The notes: generated from the letters alone by a model not told the origin. Shown: positions 8,820 through 17,378, counted from the stretch's first letter. The stretch: DNA of 64,000 nucleotides from DASVFB01 sp963766345 (GCA_963766345.1 CAVXZL010000012.1:620001-684000), one strand, 5' to 3'. Numbers and translations: made by a program.

Positions 8820-10096
8820 GGCACAGGCGAGAGCACGCCCGCGAGCATGGCGTCCTTGACCTCGACCGTTCGCGCCGGCGGCTCGATGCCGATGCCGAGC
8901 ATCGGCACCTCGGAGTCGCCGGCGTCGAGGGAACCGTGGCTCCCGCCGCCCGCGTGATGCATGCCGGCGAGGTCGGCGAACTCCCAGCCCGGTGCGGCGG
9001 AGACGAGCACCTCGCCCGCGTTCGGATTGCGCAACGCAGCCTCGACGCGTTCGCGGCCGAGCGGGTAGGCGTCGAGGATCGCCGCGTCCTCGTCTCCGTC
9101 CTTGAGTGCGACAACGGCGCCGTCCTCGACGAAGAACACGGCGTCGACTGCACCGACGCCGGCGAGGCTCGCTGCGGCGGCGCGCGGCTCGTCGGTGTAG
9201 ATCATCCCCGCGCGGTTGGATGCGGTGACGATCGCCGGCGCGCACACGTGCTCCTGGAGCCGCACGGCGTCCTGCACGTTCGTCTGCCCGTGGTCCGAGC
9301 ACACGAGGACGGAGTACCGCTCGAGGAATGCGTCGAGGCCTCCGGCCGCATCGACGAGCGCGCGGACGCTGCCGTCCGTCTTCACGAGCTGCTCGCGAAC
9401 GCCGTCCGGCCCGTGCAGGTGCGAGGCGAAGTCGAGATCGGAGAGGTAGTAGACGAGGAGGTCGAACCCGTCGCGGGTGACGAGCCAGCGGCCCGCCGCG
9501 GCCGCGTACTCGTCGATGCTGCCGCCGCCGCGGTTTCGCACCGCGAGCGGCGCGCCGATCGGGTCCGACTCGTAGAGGTTGTAGAAGAAGAAGCGCCGCG
9601 GCCCGAACGTCGTCTGCGCGAATCCCGGCACCGTCGGGACGTAGCGGTGCGGCCCTCGATAGCAGGTGATGTTCACCGCCGCGACCGTGAGCCCGGCGCT
9701 CTCGCCCGCCTCGTAGATCGTCTCGGCGTCCTTCGCGAGGTGATCGCGGTTCATCCCGACGATCGTGTCGCGGAGCGAGCGGCGCGTCCCGGCCGCGCGA
9801 ATCGCGCCGAACGACGAGCCGTACTCGACGAGGCGCTTCTCGTCGCGGTGCCACCAGACGAGATGCGGGATGTGGTGCACGTCCGGGTGTGCGCCCGTCG
9901 CGATCGACGTCAGGCAGACAGGCGTCAGCGACGGGAACGTCGTGACCGCGCGGCGGTAGGAGCCCGCGTCGGCGAGCGCCGAGAGCGTCGGCGCGGAACG
10001 GTCGCCGACGGCGTTCTCGAAGGTCGACGGCGTCAAGCCGTCGATGACGATCAGGATCGCGGCGCGCTTACTTCGCAAGCGTGCGGAGCCCGGCAT
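8816..10096 (-). CDS. Type I phosphodiesterase / nucleotide pyrophosphatase-like (alkaline phosphatase superfamily)
   Basis: About 426 residues. The metal and nucleophile motifs appear in order: LIVIDGLTPSTF at the N-terminus, TFPSLTPVCLTS with the nucleophilic Thr, YLSDLDFASHLHG, LVCSDHGQTN, and a C-terminal MHHAGGGSHGS histidine block. Such enzymes cleave phosphodiester or phosphonate bonds. No signal peptide is visible, so it is probably cytoplasmic. The ATG at 10096 overlaps the previous gene by 29 bases; a TTG at 10078 would also fit. It is coupled to pcm through a GTGA overlap. Confidence 0.83.
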   Translation of the reverse strand: MPGSARLRSKRAAILIVIDGLTPSTFENAVGDRSAPTLSALADAGSYRRAVTTFPSLTPVCLTSIATGAHPDVHHIPHLVWWHRDEKRLVEYGSSFGAIRAAGTRRSLRDTIVGMNRDHLAKDAETIYEAGESAGLTVAAVNITCYRGPHRYVPTVPGFAQTTFGPRRFFFYNLYESDPIGAPLAVRNRGGGSIDEYAAAAGRWLVTRDGFDLLVYYLSDLDFASHLHGPDGVREQLVKTDGSVRALVDAAGGLDAFLERYSVLVCSDHGQTNVQDAVRLQEHVCAPAIVTASNRAGMIYTDEPRAAAASLAGVGAVDAVFFVEDGAVVALKDGDEDAAILDAYPLGRERVEAALRNPNAGEVLVSAAPGWEFADLAGMHHAGGGSHGSLDAGDSEVPMLGIGIEPPARTVEVKDAMLAGVLSPVP

Positions 10097-10484
10097 ACTT
10101 CTCGCCCGCGCGTTGCCGAGATCGCAATCCGACCACGGGGATCGCAATTGCCTCGATGAAGCCGACGACCGGGATGAAGGACAGCGCGAGAGCGAGCACC
10201 GCGGCGCCGACCAGGATCGCGGCCGTTCCTCCGGCAGTGCCGCCTCGCCTGACCGCGCCGCGCGCAAACGTTCCCGCGCCGAAGCCGCTGAGCGCACCGG
10301 CGACGGCGCCGACGACACCGGCCTTCCAGTCGAAGACGAGCCAGCCGATCACGCCGCCGCCGACGAGCCCGACGGCCGCCGCCAGGAGCGGCGCGCGGGT
10401 CGAGCGCGCGAACGCTCCCGCCGCGACGAGACCGAGCGCGACGCCGATTCCCGCGGCGATTCCGATCAGCCAGAGCTCGTACAT
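10068..10484 (-). CDS. Glycine/alanine-rich small membrane protein
   Basis: 138 residues with four hydrophobic segments and many Gly and Ala residues, ending in a basic tail RSRQRAGEKYAGLRTLAK. The look is of a DUF456- or DUF4126-like membrane protein, but I do not recognise the family. It is the first gene of the eight-gene minus-strand operon that runs to 4132, and its start faces the thioredoxin-like gene across a 50-base gap that must hold both promoters. Confidence 0.6.
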   Translation of the reverse strand: MYELWLIGIAAGIGVALGLVAAGAFARSTRAPLLAAAVGLVGGGVIGWLVFDWKAGVVGAVAGALSGFGAGTFARGAVRRGGTAGGTAAILVGAAVLALALSFIPVVGFIEAIAIPVVGLRSRQRAGEKYAGLRTLAK

Positions 10485-10534
10485 GAGGTGCGGAGTGTAG
10501 TTTCGTGCGCTCGCGAAGCGGGGAAGACGACTCG

Positions 10535-10831
10535 GTGGGATCGCCCCCGCTCCCCATGCTCGTCTTCTTTACGCGCTCGACCTCAGGCCCGGCGCGGCGC
10601 ATGGAGAGCCTCCTCGCGCACGTCCAGCGCAAGGAGCGCGATCGCCTCCGAGTTCGACGCGTCGATGCGGACGAGCATCCGCGCCTGCTCGAGAAGTTCG
10701 CCGTGGAAGAGGTTCCGTCGCTCGTGCTCGTGATCGACCAGCGCGTCGTCGACCGCATCGACGGGCGCGCCAATATGCCGCAGATCGAGCAGCTGCTCGA
10801 AGCCCACCTGGCCGAGTTCGTCGCGGTTTAG
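10535..10831 (+). CDS. Thioredoxin-fold protein without the CxxC motif
   Basis: 98 residues starting at GTG 10535 behind a GGGGAAG ribosome binding site. The beta-alpha-beta pattern LVFFTRSTSGPARRM, VRRVDADEHPRLLEKFAVEEVPSLVLVIDQRVVDRIDGRA is thioredoxin-like and includes the conserved cis-Pro (VPSLV). The active-site CxxC is replaced by STSG, so it cannot act as a disulfide reductase. A structural or binding role is likely. Confidence 0.75.
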   Translation: MGSPPLPMLVFFTRSTSGPARRMESLLAHVQRKERDRLRVRRVDADEHPRLLEKFAVEEVPSLVLVIDQRVVDRIDGRANMPQIEQLLEAHLAEFVAV

Positions 10832-10902
10832 GCCGCGAGAACCATTCAGAGGGCAATCTCGTAGATAGTTCCCGCTAGGGGCAATCGATGGAGGGAGGCA
10901 GG

Positions 10903-11478
10903 ATGGTTCGGATCCGACGGAGGTACGTCTTCGTCGCGGCGCTGGTGGTGGGTCTCACGGCGGGCTCGTACGCGGTGGCATCGAAGGGAATCGGCCCGCT
11001 GAAGCACGGCCAGCCGCCGAACTCGAAGGAGTTCCACGCGCGGCTGAACGGCTACCAGGAAACAACTGGGCCGGGGCCGATCTCGTCGACCGGGGTCGGC
11101 GAGTTCCGCGCGAAGCTCGTCGCGCCCGACAAGCTCCACTTCGTGTTCCGTTACTCCGGGCTCGAAGGCGGTAACTCGCTCTTCGCGCACGTGCACTTCG
11201 GTCAGCGTGCGGTCGCGGGCGGCGTCTCGTTCTTCCTCTGCGGGGGAAACACGAAGCCGACACCGTGCCCGAACGTGGCGGGCGAGGTCGAGGGCGACGT
11301 TGGCCCGGCGGACGTGGTCGGACCGGCTGGGCAGGGGATCGAGCCCGGCTCGTTCGCCGAGATCCTCAAGGCCATGCAGACCGGCAACGCGTACGCGAAC
11401 ATCCACACGACGCGCTGGCCCGGCGGCGAGATCCGCGGCCAGATCAACGACAACGACCAGAGGCAGTTCGAGGGCTAA
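10903..11478 (+). CDS. Secreted CHRD-domain protein
   Basis: A signal or anchor helix (residues 8-24, VFVAALVVGLTAGSYAVA) is followed by a CHRD domain from about residue 40: FHARLNGYQET, the LVAPDKLHFVFRYSGLEGG strand, AHVHFGQ, and a C-terminal YANIHTTRWPGGEIRGQI. CHRD domains occur in chordin and many bacterial exported proteins; their bacterial function is unknown. Two Cys (FFLCGG, TPCPNV) may form a disulfide. I chose the ATG at 10903 because a GGGAGG ribosome binding site lies 6 bases before it; the ATG at 10888 lies before that site. Confidence 0.85.
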   Translation: MVRIRRRYVFVAALVVGLTAGSYAVASKGIGPLKHGQPPNSKEFHARLNGYQETTGPGPISSTGVGEFRAKLVAPDKLHFVFRYSGLEGGNSLFAHVHFGQRAVAGGVSFFLCGGNTKPTPCPNVAGEVEGDVGPADVVGPAGQGIEPGSFAEILKAMQTGNAYANIHTTRWPGGEIRGQINDNDQRQFEG

Positions 11479-11482
11479 CCCT

Positions 11483-12562
11483 CTATGTCGATCGCTCGAG
11501 CCGCCGGATCACGGCCAGTCCGAATTCGGCGGCTCGGGCTCCGTCGACCACGCGGTGGTCGAACGTGACCGAGACGTAGCCGGTCTTCGCCGTCGTCACC
11601 GCGCCGTCGCGCACGACGGGCCGCTCCGCGATGCGGCCGACGCTGAGGATCGCGACCTCCGGGTGGTTGACGATCGGCGTCTGGAAGAGGCCGGCGAGCT
11701 TGCCGGCGCTCGTGACGGAGAACGTCGAGCCGCGCAGCTCCTCGGGCTTGAGCGTTCGGGCGCGCGCGCCTTCCGCGAGGCGCTTCACGTCGGCGTCGAG
11801 CTCGTCGATCGTGCGTGATGCGCAATCGCGGACGACGGGGACGACGAGCCCCTGCTCGGTTTGCACGGCGAACCCGAGGTCGTACCGGTCGAGGTAGACG
11901 ATCGCGTCGCGGTCGAGGCGCGCGTTCAGCTCGGGGAACTCCTGGAGCGACTCGGCACAGGCCTTGAGCACCGTCGGCACGAGGAGCGAGAGATCGACGT
12001 GCGAGAAGTCGCACTCCTCGACCCAGGTCACGGCCGGAACCTCGCGGTGAGCACGCGTCATGTGCTCGGCGATCACCCGGCGTACGCCCCGGAGCGGCTC
12101 GCGGCGTCCTTCCGGGCCCTGTTCCGAGTCCTGGACTGCGGACACGCCCGCAGCGGCCCGCACGTCCTCCTCGGTGATCCGGCCGCCCGGGCCTGTCCCC
12201 GCAACAGCTCCGAGGTCGACGCTCAGTTCCCTCGCGATCCGCTTCACGAGGGGCGTCGCCTGGACACGTCCCGAGTCCTGGACTCGGGAGACGTCCGGTG
12301 CAGACGACGGCACGGGCTCGGCGCCGTCGGCGCCGATGACAACGAGCACCGTTCCGACCGGGACGACCTCGCCCTCGGCGACGAGGATCCGCGCGACGAC
12401 CCCGGCGGCAGGCGACGGGATCTCGACCGTCGTCTTGTCCGTCTGGATCTCGACGAGGGGCTCGTCCTCCGCGACCTCCTGGCCCTGGCTGACGAGCCAG
12501 CGCGCGACCTCGCCCTCCGTGAGGCCTTCTCCGAGGTCAGGCAGCTTGAACTCGTACGCCAC
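11483..12562 (-). CDS. 2-oxoacid dehydrogenase E2 (lipoamide acyltransferase)
   Basis: The core acyltransferase of a pyruvate or branched-chain 2-oxoacid dehydrogenase complex. A single lipoyl domain (residues 1-77) has the lipoylated Lys43 in QTDKTTVEI. A peripheral-subunit-binding domain lies at about 103-140 (ATPLVKRIARELSVDL). The catalytic domain runs from about 155 to 359 and ends with the DHRVVDG active site. It is shorter than E2 proteins with two or three lipoyl domains. Both interdomain linkers carry peptide encoded by palindromic repeats (VSRVQDSGR and VSAVQDSEQ). The gene is last in the operon beginning at 16324, 2 bases after the DUF1089-like stop. Confidence 0.93.
   Translation of the reverse strand: MAYEFKLPDLGEGLTEGEVARWLVSQGQEVAEDEPLVEIQTDKTTVEIPSPAAGVVARILVAEGEVVPVGTVLVVIGADGAEPVPSSAPDVSRVQDSGRVQATPLVKRIARELSVDLGAVAGTGPGGRITEEDVRAAAGVSAVQDSEQGPEGRREPLRGVRRVIAEHMTRAHREVPAVTWVEECDFSHVDLSLLVPTVLKACAESLQEFPELNARLDRDAIVYLDRYDLGFAVQTEQGLVVPVVRDCASRTIDELDADVKRLAEGARARTLKPEELRGSTFSVTSAGKLAGLFQTPIVNHPEVAILSVGRIAERPVVRDGAVTTAKTGYVSVTFDHRVVDGARAAEFGLAVIRRLERST
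12124..12141. repeat. Degenerate copy of the dispersed palindrome (E2 second linker)
   Basis: CCGAGTCC, T, GGACTGCGG; one arm is imperfect. It lies in frame in the E2 gene, between the subunit-binding and catalytic domains, and encodes part of VSAVQDSEQ. Compare 12266-12294, 28360-28382 and 28483-28513. Confidence 0.6.
12266..12294. repeat. Dispersed palindrome (E2 first linker)
   Basis: Arms CCCGAGTCC (12270-12278) and GGACTCGGG (12280-12288) flank one T, with further ACGT outer pairing. It is read in frame inside the E2 gene and produces VSRVQDSGR in the lipoyl-domain linker, a place where extra sequence is tolerated. Confidence 0.8.
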
Positions 12563-12564
12563 GA

Positions 12565-13065
12565 CTACCGAACTCTGTCAGCGAGGCCGGGGTAGCGGAC
12601 GACGAAGCCGTCCCGGTCGAACTCCAGGTCCGCGGTGAACGAGCCGCTGCGGAAGCGGACGAGCCCGCGTCCGAGCGCCACGTACCGCTGCGCCGAGCGC
12701 TCGACCGACAGCTCGGGCACGTTCACGAACGCCATCGTGTACTCGCGCGAGTCGCCGGCGCCCTCGTGCAGACGGTCGCGCAGAACGGGCAACGAGTTGA
12801 AGAGCGGCGAGCTCGCGAGGTCGAGGTCGAGGACGTCGTCGCGCAGCGGCTTCGTGCCGCGTCTCAGGTCGAGCGTGCCGATCCCGTGCACGGTCTCGAC
12901 CTCCGCGCGCAGCAACTCGCTCACGAACATGTGCGACGTCTCCACGACGTACGTGAGCCGGTACGACGACCGGAGCTGCGTGCCGCGCGCCGTGAGTCGG
13001 TCGTCGCCGAGCTCGACGAATGCAAGCTCGAAGAGGTCGGGGCCTTGCCACGCGTAGACCTTCAT
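12565..13065 (-). CDS. Putative glycolipid-binding protein (DUF1089-like)
   Basis: 166 residues. The second half matches what I know of the DUF1089/putative glycolipid-binding family: DVLDLDLASSPLFNSLPVLR, then a VNVPELSVERSAQRY segment and FTADLEFDRDGFVVRYPGLADRV at the end. The family has a two-domain beta-barrel fold related to lipoprotein-binding LolA-like sheets; its role is not established. The ATG at 13065 overlaps the HIRAN gene stop as ATGA. Why it lies between E1 and E2 genes is unexplained. Confidence 0.6.
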   Translation of the reverse strand: MKVYAWQGPDLFELAFVELGDDRLTARGTQLRSSYRLTYVVETSHMFVSELLRAEVETVHGIGTLDLRRGTKPLRDDVLDLDLASSPLFNSLPVLRDRLHEGAGDSREYTMAFVNVPELSVERSAQRYVALGRGLVRFRSGSFTADLEFDRDGFVVRYPGLADRVR

Positions 13066-13448
13066 CTCGGTGTCCCGATCCACGCCTCGGCGGGCGCGAT
13101 CAGCACGCGCAGACCACCGTCGACCCGCCAGAGCGAGACGGCCTGCTCGTCGCCGTGAAGCTCGGGCGCGACGTCGCGCGGCACGTAGCCGACCTGCAGC
13201 GTCCGTTCCTCGTTCCAGATCGACATGGCATTCGGATCGTGCTCGTTCTCAGGCTCGGGCACGAGCACCAGCCGCCGGCCGGGATCGAACGATGCGTCCG
13301 GGAGCGCATCCCCGCGGAACGAGACGCCGGCGACATGGATGACGCGCACGCGCGGATCGCTCCACCGTACGGGCTCGTCGGTCGACGCGTCGCGAAGGTG
13401 GAAGCCCGAAGCGCCGCGCTCGAGCCAGAGACGCAGCCGCTCGCTCAT
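13062..13448 (-). CDS. Stand-alone HIRAN-domain protein
   Basis: 128 residues. Residues 35-95 form a HIRAN domain: VIHVAGVSFRGDAL, LVPEPENEHDPNAMSIWN and VGYVPRDVAPEL. HIRAN domains bind 3' single-stranded DNA ends in HLTF and Rad5 and occur as single-domain proteins in bacteria. The remainder has no recognised motif. The ATG overlaps the formamidase stop (ATGA), and its own stop overlaps the next start (ATGA), so it is translated within the dehydrogenase operon. Confidence 0.78.
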   Translation of the reverse strand: MSERLRLWLERGASGFHLRDASTDEPVRWSDPRVRVIHVAGVSFRGDALPDASFDPGRRLVLVPEPENEHDPNAMSIWNEERTLQVGYVPRDVAPELHGDEQAVSLWRVDGGLRVLIAPAEAWIGTPR

Positions 13449-14293
13449 CCGAGCGCGTCGTCGCGGAGGACGGCGTGCACGCCGAGCACGCCGTTCACGA
13501 CCTGCGTCAGGCGCAAGTCGACGACGACGCTCGCCAGCGCGAGCGCCTCGTCGCGCGAGACCCCATGCAGCTCCTGCATCAGCCCGAGCATCTCCTCCGT
13601 CGCGATCGTCGCCGCTTTGTCCAGGTCGGCCTCGAAGCCGAACGTCAGCCATGCGTCGCTCGTCCGCGCTCGCGGCCACTCGAGCGACTCGCCCCGCACG
13701 TCCAGGGTCAGTGTCGCCTGCGCCGGGCACTCGATCGCGGTGCTCGAGACCTCGCCGTCGCCCTGCGCCGCATGCGGGTCGCCGGCAGAGAAGCGAGCGC
13801 CGTCGACGGGGATCGGCAGGAAGAGCGTCGTGCCGGCGACGAGCTCCTTGCAGTCGACGTTGCCGCCCCAGCGGCGCGGCGGCATCGTCGTGTAGAAGTC
13901 GCCGTCGGGCGGCGGCATCCCGAGCACGCCGAGGAACGGCTGCATCGCGAGCGCGAACCGGCCCGAGCGCGCGACGCCGTCCGCGAGCTTCCAGCGCACC
14001 TCGTGCTCGTTGCCGAAGGTCACGCCCCACGGCCCCGGTCGCACCTCGTCGATGCGCACGGCGAGCGTCTGTCCTGCTCGCGCGCCGCGCACCTCGATCG
14101 GCCCGGCGAGCGCGTGCCCGCCGTCGAGCCGTGCGTCCAGAGGCTCGAACCGTTCACCTGAGTCAAGCAGCCAGCCGGCGTTCGGCACGGCGATCCGCAC
14201 GGAGTCGCCCGGGTCGATCGCGAGCACGGGAGCCAGGTCGCGAGAGAAGTGGCCGTGCAGGTTCCGACGCTCGAGCGCGAGCTCGTGAACCAC
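13445..14293 (-). CDS. Acetamidase/formamidase family protein
   Basis: 282 residues from a GTG start that shares one base with the E1beta stop (TAGTG). The sequence follows acetamidase/formamidase order: VHELALERRNLHGHFSRDLAPVL, HALAGPIEVRGARAGQTL, VTFGNEHEVRW, FLGVLGMPP, RRWGGNVDCKELVAGTTLFLPI, and SAGDPHAAQGDGEVSSTAIE. These metal-dependent enzymes release ammonia from short amides, but specificities vary widely. Its embedding in a 2-oxoacid dehydrogenase operon hints at an amide or acyl by-product; this is inference. Confidence 0.85.
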   Translation of the reverse strand: MVHELALERRNLHGHFSRDLAPVLAIDPGDSVRIAVPNAGWLLDSGERFEPLDARLDGGHALAGPIEVRGARAGQTLAVRIDEVRPGPWGVTFGNEHEVRWKLADGVARSGRFALAMQPFLGVLGMPPPDGDFYTTMPPRRWGGNVDCKELVAGTTLFLPIPVDGARFSAGDPHAAQGDGEVSSTAIECPAQATLTLDVRGESLEWPRARTSDAWLTFGFEADLDKAATIATEEMLGLMQELHGVSRDEALALASVVVDLRLTQVVNGVLGVHAVLRDDALG

Positions 14294-15267
14294 TAGAACG
14301 CGAGCAGCTTGCGTGCCGCGTCGAGCACGCGCTCGACCGACGGCATGTACGCGTCCTCGATCTGCCAGTACGGGTACGGCACGTCGTAGCCGGTGACGCG
14401 CAACACCGGGCCGTGCAGGTCGAGGATCGCCTTCTCCGCGAGGATCGCCGCCAGCTCCGCTCCGTAGCCCAGCGTGCGCGGCGCCTCCTGCACGATCACG
14501 ACGCGGCCCGTCTTCGCGGCGGAGGCGAGCAGCATCTCCTCGTCGAGCGGCTTCAGCGTGCGGACGTCGAGCACTTCCACCGACGCCTCGCCTTCGAGCG
14601 CGTCGGCCGCCTTCTCGCACAGCGGCACCATCGAGCCGTAGGCGACGAGCGTCACGTCGGTGCCCTCGCGCGCGAGCCGTGCCTTCCCGAGCGGAACGAC
14701 GTGCTCGCCCTCCGGCACCTCGCCGCGCATCGTGCGGTAGTGGAGCTTGGGCTCGAGGACGACGACGGGATCGGGATCGCGAATCGCGGCGGCGATGATG
14801 CCCTTGGCGTCCGCCGGCGTCGACGGGATCGCCACCTTCAGCCCGGGGGTGTGCACGTAGTACGTCTCCGGCGAGTCGTCGTGCAGCTCGGGCGCGCGGA
14901 CGCCGCCGCCGTACGGCATGCGCACGACGAGCGGGAACTGCATCTTCCCCCCGGTGCGCCAGCGGTAGCGGCCGACGTGGTTGATCAGCTGGTCGAGGCA
15001 CGGGTACGAGAACGCGTCGTACTGCATCTCGCAGACGGGACGCCAGCCGGCCATGCAGAGCCCGACCGCGGCGCCCAGGATCCCGGCCTCGGCGAGCGGC
15101 GTGTCGAAGCAGCGTTCGGCGCCGAAGCGGTCGCGGAGCCCCGCGGTCGCTCGGAACACGCCGCCTGCACGGCCGACGTCCTCACCGATCACCATCACGT
15201 CGGAATCGCGCTCGAGCTCGACGTGGAACGCGTCGTTGATCGCCTCGACGATGCTCAGCTCAGCCAT
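14293..15267 (-). CDS. 2-oxoacid dehydrogenase E1 component, beta subunit
   Basis: 324 residues, normal length. It shows the family sequence: IGEDVGRAGGVFRAT, FDTPLAEAGILGAAVGLCMAGWRPVCEMQY, RMPYGGGVRAPELHDDSPE and IPSTPADAKGIIAAAIRDPDPVVVLEPKLHYR. The subunit pairs with E1alpha to bind thiamine diphosphate and decarboxylate a 2-oxoacid onto E2 lipoate. The ATG at 15267, after GGAGAG, overlaps the E1alpha stop by 8 bases. Substrate could be pyruvate or branched-chain oxoacids. Confidence 0.92.
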   Translation of the reverse strand: MAELSIVEAINDAFHVELERDSDVMVIGEDVGRAGGVFRATAGLRDRFGAERCFDTPLAEAGILGAAVGLCMAGWRPVCEMQYDAFSYPCLDQLINHVGRYRWRTGGKMQFPLVVRMPYGGGVRAPELHDDSPETYYVHTPGLKVAIPSTPADAKGIIAAAIRDPDPVVVLEPKLHYRTMRGEVPEGEHVVPLGKARLAREGTDVTLVAYGSMVPLCEKAADALEGEASVEVLDVRTLKPLDEEMLLASAAKTGRVVIVQEAPRTLGYGAELAAILAEKAILDLHGPVLRVTGYDVPYPYWQIEDAYMPSVERVLDAARKLLAF

Positions 15268-16324
15268 CGAGAACTCTCCGCAGCTCGGCGAGGTCGGAGC
15301 CGAACGACGCGGGCGGATCGACGAACGCGTGCTCGAAGAGCAACGCCGGATCGGCAGGCGCTTCGGCCTCGGCCGCGGCAATCGCCTCGCGCATGAGCGC
15401 CGCGGCCCAGTCCTTGATCTCCGCCGCGATCGTGTCGTCTAGCACGCCGAGCCGCTCCAGGTAGCGCTCGTAGCGGCCGACGCACTCGTTCTGCTTCTCC
15501 TCCTCGACGCGGTCGAGGTCGATGTACGCCCTCGGGTCGTCCGCCGTCGCGTGCGGCGCGGCACGGTACGTCACCGCCTCGATGAACGTCGGCCCCCCGC
15601 CGGAGCGCGCACGCTCGACCGCCTCGCACGTCGCCTCGTACACGGCGAGCACATCGCCGCCGTCGACGCGAACGCCGGGCATCCCGTAACCGGCAGCCTT
15701 GTCGGCCAGCGTCTCCGCGCGCGTCTGCGCGGACAGGGGCGTCGAGATCGCCCACTGGTTGTTGTTGCAGAAGAGGATGAGGGGCGCCCGCGTGACCGCC
15801 GCGAAGTTCGCGCCTTCGTGGAACGCGCCCTCGGACGTCGCGCCGTCACCGAAGTACGCGATCGAAACGGTCGACTCGCCGCGCAGCTTCTTCCCCCACG
15901 CGAGCCCCGCGGCGTGCGGCACGTGCGTCGCGATGGGCACGCAGATCGACGCGACGTTGTAGTCGGCCGGGTTCCACCAGCCGGCCGGATGGCCGCGCCA
16001 CCACGACAGCACGGTCGCCGCCGGCATTCCGCGCAGCAGCCCGATCGCGGACTCGCGGTAGCTCGGGAAGATCCAGTCGTCGTCGGCGAGCGCGTGCACC
16101 GAGCCCGCCTGCATCGCCTCGTGGTTCCAGAAGATCGCGTACGTGCCGATGCGCCCCTGCCGGTGGTACACGACCGAGCGCTCGTCGTACGTGCGGAGCA
16201 GGATCAGCGAGCGGTAGAGGTCGAGCAGAAATCGTGGGTCGACGCCGTCGAGCTCCCGATCCGGGGTCTCGCCGTCGCCGATCACGCGCCGCAGATCACG
16301 CTCGGCAGGAAGAACCTGCGCCAT
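15260..16324 (-). CDS. 2-oxoacid dehydrogenase E1 component, alpha subunit
   Basis: 354 residues. The thiamine diphosphate motif is GDGATSEGAFHEGANFAAV, followed by LILFCNNNQWAIS about 10 residues on. RIGTYAIFWNHEAMQAGSV near the N-terminus resembles PdhA-type subunits of Gram-positive bacteria more than mammalian-type ones, so pyruvate is a reasonable but unproved substrate. The phosphorylation-loop-like segment TYRAAPHATADDP is present. It is the first gene of a six-gene operon; 86 bases separate it from the diacylglycerol kinase gene. Confidence 0.92.
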   Translation of the reverse strand: MAQVLPAERDLRRVIGDGETPDRELDGVDPRFLLDLYRSLILLRTYDERSVVYHRQGRIGTYAIFWNHEAMQAGSVHALADDDWIFPSYRESAIGLLRGMPAATVLSWWRGHPAGWWNPADYNVASICVPIATHVPHAAGLAWGKKLRGESTVSIAYFGDGATSEGAFHEGANFAAVTRAPLILFCNNNQWAISTPLSAQTRAETLADKAAGYGMPGVRVDGGDVLAVYEATCEAVERARSGGGPTFIEAVTYRAAPHATADDPRAYIDLDRVEEEKQNECVGRYERYLERLGVLDDTIAAEIKDWAAALMREAIAAAEAEAPADPALLFEHAFVDPPASFGSDLAELRRVLDG

Positions 16325-16410
16325 TGCAGGGAATCTAGCGTGGGTCGGCCGGTGACGGTGCACGGCTCGCGGTCCGCGGGCCATTGCGACCGTTGCCGTC
16401 GAGCCACAGG

Positions 16411-17292
16411 TCAGACGAGAACGCCGACCGCGTCCCGCTCCGCCTCGATGACGACGTGCTCGACGTCGCCGAGATCCTCGCCGTCGGCCTGCAGCGGCAG
16501 CGGCCGGTCGCACGCGATCTCGACCCGGTCGAGGTCGTGCCCGTGGAGCAGGCCCGGCGGCGCGCCGGTGCCGCGGACGAGGTACGACGCGAGGCGGGGC
16601 AGCGAGCGCGGCGTGATGCGCGCAGGCGCGGCGACGTCGAGGCCGAGCTCGAACCTCGCGGCCCGGGACGCGTGCAACGGAACGGGCCCCGCGTAGGTAT
16701 AGGGATCGCAGTTCACGACGATCGCCGCGGCGGCGCGGCCGAGGCCGACGAGCTGGAGCGAAGGCTCGAGCGTGAAGCGCGTCCCGCCGAGCACGCGCAG
16801 GAGCTCGTACGTGAACGTCAAGTCGCCGGGCCTGCGTCCGTCGGCGGCACGACCGAGCGCGTCGACGCGACGAACCGTTTCCGCGTCGAAGCCGATGCCG
16901 ACGGCGAAGCCGAAGCGGCGACCCTGCACGCGTCCGAGCCCGATTCGCCGCGTGCGTCCCGACACGATCGCATCCGCGACGCGCGCCGCGGCGCCGACCG
17001 GATCACGCGGCAGCCCGAGCGCGCGTGCGAAGACGTTCGTCCCGCCGCCCGGCAGCGCGCCGAGCGGGACGCCCTCCGGGATGCCGTTCAGCACCTCGTT
17101 GACGACGCCGTCGCCTCCGAACGCCACGACCGCGTCGGCCGTGCGTGCCGCGAGCTCGCTCGCGTGACGTGGACGCTCGGTGCGCACCGTCTCGACGTCG
17201 CCCGCGCGGCCGAGCACCGCCGCGACCTCGCGGAGCGTGGACTCGCTCACGCGCGACGCGAACGGGTTCGCGATCAGCAGCACGTGCGGCAC
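16411..17292 (-). CDS. Diacylglycerol/sphingosine kinase-like lipid kinase (DagK/YegS family)
   Basis: 293 residues with a GTG start. The nucleotide-binding motif is AFGGDGVVNEVLNGI, followed by GALPGGGTNVFARALGL, both hallmarks of the DAGK catalytic domain. The C-terminal half forms the usual beta-sandwich, with IGLGRVQGRRFGFAVGIGFDAE and QADGEDLG. Such cytoplasmic enzymes phosphorylate diacylglycerol or related lipids for phospholipid recycling. The gene is preceded by the hairpin element at 17309-17369. Confidence 0.9.
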   Translation of the reverse strand: MPHVLLIANPFASRVSESTLREVAAVLGRAGDVETVRTERPRHASELAARTADAVVAFGGDGVVNEVLNGIPEGVPLGALPGGGTNVFARALGLPRDPVGAAARVADAIVSGRTRRIGLGRVQGRRFGFAVGIGFDAETVRRVDALGRAADGRRPGDLTFTYELLRVLGGTRFTLEPSLQLVGLGRAAAAIVVNCDPYTYAGPVPLHASRAARFELGLDVAAPARITPRSLPRLASYLVRGTGAPPGLLHGHDLDRVEIACDRPLPLQADGEDLGDVEHVVIEAERDAVGVLV

Positions 17293-17308
17293 GCCGCGAT
17301 GGTAGAGG

Positions 17309-17369
17309 GGAGGGGGCCGGTAAGTCCGGCCCCCTCGTCATGTCGCTACCGGGAAGAGCGACACGCTCG
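17309..17369 (-). terminator. Two-hairpin element, copy 1 (after the 1112-residue propeller gene)
   Basis: On the transcribed minus strand the element holds one hairpin with TGTCGCT/AGCGACA arms (17341-17363) and a second with GGGGGCCGG/CCGGCCCCC arms around a five-base loop (17312-17334). It starts just after the stop at 17379 and is nearly identical to 20742-20801, which lies after the small peptide gene. Both copies follow a gene end, so a terminator or mRNA-stabilising role is the simplest reading. Confidence 0.65.
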
Positions 17370-17378
17370 TTGGACGAG

